In this document: positions 10,569 through 18,096 of the stretch, in pieces | Numbering within the stretch: the stretch's first letter is position 1 | Layout of the letters: the number at the start of each line of letters is the position of its first letter | Assembly: GCA_027596035.1 (NCBI GenBank) | Contig: JADGJA010000291.1 | Span: forward strand, 1-25,762 | Direction of reading: 5' to 3' | Origin: Thoreauomyces humboldtii | Taxonomy: Eukaryota; Chytridiomycota; Chytridiomycetes; Spizellomycetales; Powellomycetaceae | DNA length: 25,762 nt | Program-made: the position numbers and the translations under genes | Notes under the pieces: generated by a model | What the model saw: only the letters and a program-made list of their open reading frames with translations | Told to the model about the DNA's origin: nothing | Database searches by the model: none

Positions 10569-11848
10569 GACTTGAGAGGAAGAGGGGGGGAGGATACACT
10601 TGGAACAGTACTGACAGCTGGAGCGCGAAGGCACACGCCAGCCGTTATTTGAGTACAGCGGCACACTGTAGCTTGTCCAAGAGATCGTGGGTGCGGTTGT
10701 ACGTGGACGTGAACTGTGGCCTCTCCACCGCTTGGCACAACGCTGTCCGACACCGTGCCGCAAGTCAATTTTGCGGACAGGGCCGCTGGCGAAAACCCTG
10801 AGCGGCGTGGAATTCCACGATTTTATTCATCATGGCAGCGATGACTGGAGTGGAGGTCCAGAGTGCAGAGATTTGCAGGCCGCTGCATGAAATATCCTAT
10901 GTATGCGTGCTGTACATGTACGTGTACGTTGCAACACGCTTATAGCCCGCTTAGTGTTTCACCAATGAAGACCTGTTTTCAACAATCCAAATGAAGTTGT
11001 GAGTTAACCCCTACGCCTTTCTTCGCACCAAAACACCCGTCTTGACAACGATCGACTCCCGTGAACGAGGAAGCTTATCAACTCCCGTACTGTAACTCAC
11101 GGAAGCTAATTGTTATTTTCGAAAACACTCTAGAAAATTCTAGAAACTTCTAGAGTTTTATCCCGGAGAGCTAACTCGTCGGTCCAAACCCATGACTAAA
11201 CATGATTGGAGCACTAAGCAGGTCTACTGGACGAGACTCTAAGCCCTTGGGTCCTGTTGCTGCGAGTACGCAACACAGCGCTGACAGCAGCTTCATGAAT
11301 TGGACAGCTTGGGACTGAAGAAATCCCACATGTCCGAGAGGGGAGAAGTGACAACAATGACGAGAGAGCTGTGAAGAGACTGACCAGAGAATGACGTTGT
11401 GTAGAATATCGTGTAAATGACGCAACGACATGGGAAGTAAACAGAAAATATTATAAGCAGGACAGGCTGGAGCGGAGATAAGCAAAAACCTAACATGCGT
11501 GGGTGCAGCAAAGCACTTGAGCTTTGCTATCGGCAGAGGGAAAGCTATGGGGCGCACGAGCGACTTTTCCTTGAGGGACGCCGCAATAAGGGCTTGAGTT
11601 TCTCGCTATAGTTTCCCGCCGAAAATAGGCGGCGGTTGCCTTCCTGTGAAGAAAATTCACGTAAGCTGATGGCCTGCGCCATATCTCCGGCCAGATATAT
11701 GCCTGCCCAGAGGGAGCGGGGCCCCGGCTTTCTCCCTTACGATTTTGCAAACAACACCTTCGAACTCTTTCCGCACGTTCACCACGCTGAAAGCAACTAT
11801 CGATACGCACTTTCCAAAATCCTCGGTCCAATCTCAAGTAGAATAAGG
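10569..11848. other. 1.3 kb divergent intergenic region
   Basis: It separates the ABC transporter and the CH-domain gene, which are divergently transcribed, so it should contain both promoters. It holds a strong heat-shock element (11128-11155) and a perfect 10-bp palindrome GTACATGTAC at 10912-10921. Open frames here (for example 11171-11557 minus and 11636-11848 plus) show no recognisable domains. The plus-strand one reads into the first exon of the CH gene, so an earlier in-frame start at 11636 cannot be fully excluded. Confidence 0.5.
11128..11155. promoter_or_regulatory. Heat-shock element (HSF binding site)
   Basis: The sequence shows alternating units GAA-nn-TTC-nn-GAA-nn-TTC at 11133-11150, flanked by one-mismatch units CTC (11128-11130) and GAG (11153-11155) in correct 5-bp phase. 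This matches the known trimeric HSF recognition pattern of contiguous inverted nGAAn repeats. It lies about 560 bp upstream of the ABC transporter start and about 700 bp upstream of the CH-domain gene start, so either could be the target. Confidence 0.7.
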
Positions 11849-13899
11849 ATGACCTCTCACTCCGTACTCCTCGGGGCTCCCAAAATCGGACGCGGCCCGT
11901 TGCGCAAGGTGAAGTAGGTTTCCACAGAGTTTCGGTTGGATAGCGATTGACGCTTTCCATTCCGAAGGGCATTGTTGACCCTACGGCAGACAGTGTTCAT
12001 GATATCCCCTCCTATGAGATTGATGCTTTTTCTCGATACCTGAACAACACTCTCACTGAAGTTCTCGCTTCATGCGACGGTCTTGGTAAGTCTTCGCCCA
12101 TTTCGAGATTTTTCTCTTGAGCGTTCCTGGCCGCCTGGCCGCACATGCTCATCCCTACCTTTTCCTCTTCCTCTTTTCGAACGTTCGCAGGCAGTTCCCA
12201 GTTGCCTATCGACCCTAACAGCAGGGAGATTTTCGACAAGTGTGCTGGTAAGTTAGTATCCGCTGCTCGTTGCCCTTAACCACCGTGGAGCATAGTGCTT
12301 CGCAACCTGTTTTTGCTGTTTCCCCATCCTTACCGTGCTTTGTTTCTCGTTCCTCTCCACAGATGGCCTTGTTCTTGCGGCTCTTATTCGCACCATCGAA
12401 CCTGACCTGATTGCTTGGGACGAACTCAACTTTCACTTGGCAACCCGGCCTGGTGCTTACCATCGTTCGGCCGAAAACATCAACAAGGTTATTGCCGCTG
12501 CAGGAAAGCTGGGTTGTGTGATCATCAACCAAAATGCAGAGGTGAGTGGGTCTTCTCCTATATCCATCCCTCTCCCCCTTCTCCTCGCCACTTTGCGACG
12601 CTGGCGAAGTTCCCTCGACCCTCCGTCGGACTTTTCCTGCGCCACTTTTGCGCCTCGCTTATGCGCCTCGTCATGCGCCACATTTACGCCACGTCCGACG
12701 CCACCTTTGTGCGCCACCCCTCAACCCTACCCCTGACCCCTACCCGTTACTGTCGACAAACTCGATGACACTGCATGACTCACATCTTCCCCCTTTCGTC
12801 TCTCCTCGACTTCGCTCCTCAGGAAATCATCGCCAAGAATGGTAAGCGTACATTGCCTTTCTTCTTTCAGCACCCTTCCACATCCTGACCATCCTCCTCT
12901 CATCTTTCGTAGAGTACCTCCTCTTTGGTATCATTTGGCAGCTTATCCATCTCCATTCGGGTTTCTCCCTCAATGTCGTTGCCGAGCCGGCCATCCTGCG
13001 TCTCAAGTTCGATCAGGAGTCTGTGGAGCAACTCATGCGCCAGACACCAGAGTCGCTCATCCTTCGTTGGGTCAACTTTTTGATCAAGACCGCCGCCAAG
13101 GCCCGTGTTCGCGAGATGAAAAACTTCGCAAAGGACTTGCAGGTCAGCCGCCCCTTCCGAACCGAATCGTTGTCGTCGCCTATCGTTGTCGCTGACCTCG
13201 ATTCTCTTGCTTTTTTCAGGATGGATACATTTTGATCTTGCTGCTGAACAAGCTGTACCCGGACGCTGGATTCTTGTCCTTGATCCAAGAGAAAGATCAA
13301 AGCAAGCGCGTGGCTGCGGTATGTCTACCTTGTCGTCATTTAGATCGTCGGTCGCCGGCTCATTTCTCATCACATCCCGTTTGTCGTTTCATAGCTCGTC
13401 GCCAAAGGAGCCGAACTGAACCTCAGATACTTCGGCGAAGAACAGATCCTCATGGGCAACGCCAAGGTCAACTTCACCTTCCTTGCAAGCCTGTTCCAGG
13501 AGAAGAGCACTCTCACTCCCCTCGACCGAGTCGAGAGCGCCACGCTCGAGAGATGTATCTCCTCGCCATTGCTTCAGCTTGAAAAGCTCCCCACGAGCGT
13601 GCTTCGCGCTCACGAGCGTAAATCAAGCAATGCGTCCCTGAAGGCTTCACCTGCTGTAAGTTCTTCTTCTCACCCATTGCGCTCCATCGTGGTTTATCGC
13701 TTACCGATCGTTGTCCTTTTTTTTCCAGGTGGCCCGCAAGGCACCAGCACGACGTGCGTCGGCATGGGACGCGGGCAAGCCGAAAGAGAAGGACATGTCC
13801 ATCTCGTTCGTTGAAGGCGGCGGTTTCAAAATTTCCTCGGGAGACCTCCCCGAAGTCCCGATCTTTGCGGCCGCACCAAAGGTAAGCCCCACAAGCTTG

Positions 13900-13930
<31 letters not shown>

Positions 13931-16834
13931 TAGTTTCCGCATTCGTCGTGGTATAACTTTCCTTCGGTGCCTTTTTGTCGCAGGTCACAAATGTCCCAGC
14001 CCACCCCGAGATGGCAGTCACCTGGCGAGCCGAGGAACAGGCCCCTTCGAAGGTAAATTCCACATCATCCTCGACGTTGCGTACTTCAGCAAACTCACGC
14101 AGTATCGTCGTCCTTTCAGGAACTGGCCCATGCGCTTTCGCAAAGCTCCATCTCGGAGCAGCAAGGCAAGACTCAAGAGGTAACCGCAGTCGCTGCGACT
14201 CCCACGTGCCGCACCGTGACTGCCGAATCTGGCCACATCCAAGGATCAACGGCAGCCACCCCCGCAACCCTAACCGACAAGGGCGAGTCTTCCGACTCCC
14301 TCCAAGACCGTCGTGATTCTGCGGCCTCCGACGCTGCATATGCAGCTGCCGAAAAGGCGTCGGACGATGCCTTCGCCTCGAGGGCCAAGGCCGCCAACAC
14401 CGCCGATATGAAACGGCAGATCTCTGCAGAGCGCGTGGACCGAGACGCAAAGCTTGCAGACCGGAAGAAAGCTCGTTCGGAGTACAAAGCCAACAAGCGT
14501 GCCGCCCGCACTCAGCAGAAGGCTGCAATCGTTGCCGCAAAGGAAGCAGACCGTGCCCGAGCGCAGGCCGCTCGCGACGCGGAGAAAGAACACAAGGCGG
14601 CAGCACATGCCGAGAAAGAGGCACAGCGCGCCGCCGAAAAGGCTGCCCTCGCCGAAGAGAAGAGGCTCGCCAAAGAACAAGCTGAGGCAGCAGCAGCAGC
14701 TCTCGAGCTCCAGCACCAACAGGAGAAGGCCGCTGCTCGAGCTGCGAAGGAACAGGAAGCAGCAGATGCCGCCGCTGTCAAGGCTGCAGCACATGAAGCC
14801 AAGGAGAGGCAACGCGCCCTAGACAAGGCCGCCGCTGCCGAGGAGAAGCGGCTGACCAAGGAACGCGAAGAAGCAGCGGAGGCCCAGCATCAACAGGACA
14901 AGGCAGCTGCTCGCGCTGCGAAGGAACAGGAGGCAGCCGATGCCGCCGCTGTGAAGGCTGCAGCACACGAAGCCAAGGAGAGGCAACGCGCCCTAGACAA
15001 GGCCGCTGCTGCCGAGGAGAAGCGGCTGGCCAAGGAACGCGAAGAGGCGGCCGAGGCCCAGCATCAACTGGACAAGGCTCTCGCTAAGGCTGCCAGGGAG
15101 CAGGAGGCAGCGGACGCTGCTGCTGCTAAAGCCGCCGCGCACGAGGCAAAGGAAAGCCAACGTGCGCTGGAAAAGCTTGCCGCAGCCGAAGAGAAGCGTC
15201 TGGCTAAGGAACAGGAAGACGCAGCTGAGCATCAACACCAGCTCGAGAAGGCGGCCGCGCGAGCCGCAAGAGAACAAGAGGCAGCCGACGCCGCAGCCAA
15301 GGAGCAAGCAGCCGCTGCGAAAGCCGCTGACGAACAGGCGAAGGAGGCGGAACGCATCGCAAAGGAGCAAGAAGAGGCAGCCGTTGCCGAAGCCGCTCAC
15401 GAGGCCCAGCGCAACCTAGCGAAGGCCGCCGAACGTGCCGCCAAAGAACAAGAAGCTGCTGAGGCAGCCGCTGCAAAGGCCGCCGAACGAGCAGCCAAGG
15501 AACAAGAAGCTGCTGAGGCAGCCGCTACAAGGGCCGCAGAACGTGCTGCCAAGGACCAGGAAGCCGCTCAGGCAGCCGCCGCGAAGGCCGCCGCCGACCA
15601 GGCCAAAGAAAACCAGCTGCGTCTCGACAAAGAGCTCGAAGAAGCCGCGGCAGCTGCCATCGAAGAGCAGCACAAACTGGCAAAGGCCGCTGCCCGAGCC
15701 GCGAAGGAGCAGGAAGCTGCTGACGCAGCCGCCGCTAGGGCTGCTGCCCTTGAGGCTAAGGAAGCCTTAAAGCTGGCTCTGGAAGAGGAACGCCGAGCCG
15801 CGAAGGAGCAAGAAGCTGCGGACGCCGCCTCCGCGAAGGCTGCCGCTCACCAAGCGAAAGAAGCTCAGAAGGCCGCCCTTGCCGAAGAAAAGAGGCTTGC
15901 CAAAGAACAGGAGGACGCTGCAGCCGCTGCCCTCGAAGAGCAGTACCAATTCGAAAAGGCTGCCACACGAGCCGCGAAGGAAGCAGCTCGCGAACGCGAA
16001 CATCAGGCAGCTGCCGAGGCTGCGGCTGCCAAGCTGGCCGAGAAAGAACGGCAAGAACTCGCCGCCCAGCAAGCCGCTGCAGCGCACGCCCAAGCAGTAC
16101 GCGAGCGCGAACACGAAAAGGAGCTGGAACGTCAGCATCTCGCCGCCGCCGCAGCCACTCAGGAGGCGAAAGACGAGGTGCAGCGAAAGCAAGACGCTGC
16201 CGCAACCAACGAGGCGAAGCTCAAGGAAAAGGTCGCTCTCGCCGAAGCGCGTCGCCTAGCCCGAGAGCAAGAAGACGCAGCCACCGCCGCTCGTGACGAG
16301 GCTCTTCTCAAGGAAAAGAAGGACCTAGCGGAAGCTCGTCGCCTCGCACGAGAGCAAGCAGCGGAGGAAGAATCGGCTAAGGACGAAGAGAAGAGATCAA
16401 AGCGGGCCGCTAAACGACAACGAGCTGCGGCTCGCCGCCGAAGCGACACCGCCAGCAAGGCGGCGGAAGATGGATCCGTCGCGGCCATCGGCGACACCTC
16501 GGTCGGAGACTCGGTCGGGAGTCTTGCCTCAACATCCTCTGCCACGAATGTCCGAGGCTTCGAAAAGGCCTCCCTCGCAGATGGATGGCGGCTCTTGAAC
16601 CAAGCCCAGGAGCTCTTGGCAAAGGAGCGGGCGGCCGTCCAGGAGGAGCGGAGGCTTCTCGCGAAGGAGCGAGCGGCCTTCGAAGCATTCACCTCGAAGG
16701 CCGGGGAGGGTATGCCGCACAGGTTTAGCAAAGTGGTTACCACGACATACCAGACCCACGTCGTGGGGTGCGGAGAATGCGCCGAGCGGAAGGAGAGGGC
16801 CCGGGAGAAGGCTACACCTCAGGCAACAGTCTGA
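11849..16834 (+). CDS. Fimbrin/plastin-like tandem CH actin-binding domain fused to a long Ala/Lys/Glu-rich helical rod
   Basis: Eleven exons: 11849-11908, 11968-12085, 12191-12247, 12363-12541, 12823-12841, 12913-13142, 13220-13318, 13395-13655, 13729-13881, 13984-14052 and 14120-16834. All phases agree, giving 1319 aa. Residues about 41-160 are CH1 (DGLVLAALIRTIEPDLI, ENINKVIAAAGKLGCVIIN, LLFGIIWQLI). Residues about 190-290 are CH2 (ESLILRWVNFLIKTA, YILILLLNKLYP, NAKVNFTFLASLFQ). These blocks match fimbrin ABD1 better than alpha-actinin or filamin, so F-actin binding is expected. EF-hands and the second ABD of fimbrin are absent. A Pro/Ser linker (290-470) leads to about 720 residues of Ala, Lys, Glu, Gln and Arg sequence with tandem repeats, almost free of Pro and Gly: a single-alpha-helix or coiled-coil rod. 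The tail is Ser-rich, then a short helix and a C-terminal CGEC pair. I infer a cytoskeletal cross-linker or spacer, cortexillin-like in layout. The first exon is the weakest part; introns 1 and 6 have weak donors (gtgaag, gtcagc). Confidence 0.85.
12542..12822 (+). repeat. Degenerate GCGCC(A/T)C repeats inside the longest intron of the CH gene
   Basis: This 281-nt intron is more than twice the length of its neighbours. Between about 12640 and 12720 the motif GCGCCAC, GCGCCTC or CGCCAC recurs about seven times at irregular 8-15 nt spacing. The arrangement is loosely periodic and not a clean tandem array. Confidence 0.45.
13898..13930 (+). repeat. Trinucleotide GTC/GTT microsatellite
   Basis: A run of TCG/GTC triplets with two TTG interruptions lies in the 102-nt intron 13882-13983 of the CH gene. 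It is non-coding in the spliced model. Confidence 0.6.
14732..15253 (+). repeat. Three tandem 174-nt (58-residue) repeats in the helical rod
   Basis: Units are 14732-14905, 14906-15079 and 15080-15253, each starting near ARAAKEQEAADAAA and ending QHQ(Q/L)(D/E)KA. The first two are close to identical at the DNA level, including silent positions, so that duplication looks recent; the third is more diverged, and further degenerate copies follow. They encode residues 620-793. Fifty-eight is not a multiple of seven, so the repeats do not preserve one heptad register. Confidence 0.85.
15425..15586 (+). repeat. Three tandem 54-nt (18-residue) repeats in the helical rod
   Basis: Units are 15425-15478, 15479-15532 and 15533-15586, each reading close to AAERAAKEQEAAEAAAAK (residues 851-904). 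Eighteen residues make five turns of an ideal alpha-helix (3.6 per turn), so each charge recurs on the same face. Confidence 0.85.
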
Positions 16835-17048
16835 TCAATACCTTACCAGATTCCCGTCTAAAACTTCAATAATACAAACGACCTCTTCCTCTTATATGCT
16901 CGCCACTTGGTTCATGCGGTGTGCTCGCGAGGGTTCCTGGTGCAAGGTGCTTGCGTCAACCACGGTGTAGAAGAGAGACGGTCATGAAATCCGAGAACGA
17001 TCGACGGGAAAGAAGGCCGACGACAACGCAGAGAGCAGGACATTGCGA

Positions 17049-17362
17049 ATGGCACGACTCGCGCACCACTGGCGGGCTGAGACGAAGGACAGAGAGGTAA
17101 GATGCAGAGATCCCCAGAAAGTCGAGGGATCGCGGAGTCAACCACCCTGAAACTATCACAGGAGCAGTTTACTCCTTATTTTGCCCAAGGGGGTTGGACG
17201 TCCGATCAGCAATCGATGTTCGCCATTTGCATGAACGATATGAGCACCGCATTGTTTCGCATGCTCAAGCAAGAACCATGCGTTCTTGAAGATTCATTAA
17301 GCGTGAACACCGAGGGGAAGGACGTGAGGCATATTTGCAGGCGAATGGCAAGCATAGTGTAA
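17049..17362 (+). CDS. Possible small two-exon protein of unknown function
   Basis: Exon 17049-17096 (ATG to GAG before gtaaga) and exon 17162-17362 (after actatcacag, stop TAA) join in phase 0 across a 65-nt intron with good signals, giving 82 aa. The product begins MARLAHHWRAETKDRE, then has QFTPYFAQGGWTSDQQ, a Met-rich stretch, three Cys and a basic end (ICRRMASIV). I do not recognise it. It sits between the CH gene stop (16834) and the convergent Asterix gene, so it could instead be 3' UTR sequence of the CH gene. Support is only the matching phase and the splice signals. Confidence 0.35.
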
Positions 17363-17561
17363 GATGTACCGCCGAAGGGGTTCGTTGAGAGGCGACCGTG
17401 CTGCAGTATCTCACTCGAGCGTCGATCCCTTCTCATTTCTTCGATCGACCCACGTGAGATCGTGGATACTACCATCAGGCCGAGCTCTGAGTTCCCGAGA
17501 AACTTCGACGTTTGTCTCTAACTTCCATTCGATTGTTCATCCCCAAAAAAAACGGTTCTGG

Positions 17562-18075
17562 CTACAGATCCACGCTGTGCATCGCGGTCGGTACCCCGAT
17601 CTCCCCTCTTGCCAGTTTTCCCTGATACGTCCCCACCAGACCCATGACGGCGAATCTGATACGAGAGGACGTCCCGGCAGGGGTCTTATTCAGTAGGACA
17701 AAGCTCGTTTCACCATGTCACACGCAAACACTTACGATATCATGCTGGTGGGAGGACCGTTCGCAGCGGAGGAGACGCTGTAATTGCAGAGAGCAGCCAC
17801 GCAGATGGCGAACGCACCCCACGACATCCATTGGTTCTTGAGAAGGAGCCCAGCCAGTCCCAGTCCGATCGCTGCCATGCTTAGAATGTCAGAGTTGTCC
17901 AGTTCGTCTTCTGTCAAGGTGATCGCGAAAGATGGGATTGCCGTCAGAGGGGCCGACCGTGGAGTGAGCCTGTTTCGAGCTCGGTTGTTGTGATGATACC
18001 TGGGATCGGTTGGTACTTGAATATTTGCACAGCGTCATCGCGCCGTGGGTCTCTAGACTTGTTGAGCAGAGGCAT
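17562..18075 (-). CDS. Asterix / PAT complex subunit PAT10 (WDR83OS, UPF0139 family)
   Basis: Three exons read leftwards: 18075-18000, 17910-17736 and 17655-17562, with introns of 89 and 80 nt, giving 114 aa; the human protein is 106 aa. The N-terminus SRDPRRDDAVQIFKYQPIP matches the conserved DPRRPNKVLRYKPPP block of the family. Three hydrophobic segments follow, at about 34-50, 53-71 and 81-95; the segment LLLKNQWMSWGAFAICVAA corresponds to the LMLKLKWCAWVAVYCS helix. The family protein sits in the ER membrane and, with CCDC47, forms the PAT intramembrane chaperone that helps insert multi-spanning proteins. The start is fixed by homology. It is head-to-head with the coiled-coil gene; 21 bp separate the two ATG codons if that gene starts at 18097. 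Confidence 0.85.
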
Positions 18076-18096
18076 TTGTGTTTGTGTGGTGGGTCA

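Noticed and set aside
10569..10763. N-terminal extension of the ABC transporter ORF up to 10763
   Set aside because: The extra 65 residues are Cys/Ser/Arg-rich with no TMD0 helices, and a good ATG follows at 10568.
10912..10921. Perfect palindrome GTACATGTAC
   Set aside because: A 10-bp palindrome is expected by chance at this length, and I cannot link it to a known fungal factor.
14270..16760. Several long minus-strand and off-frame ORFs opposite the helical rod
   Set aside because: They are shadows of the repeat-rich, biased codon pattern of the plus-strand rod: Leu/Arg/Pro-rich, no motifs, and repeating in step with the rod repeats.
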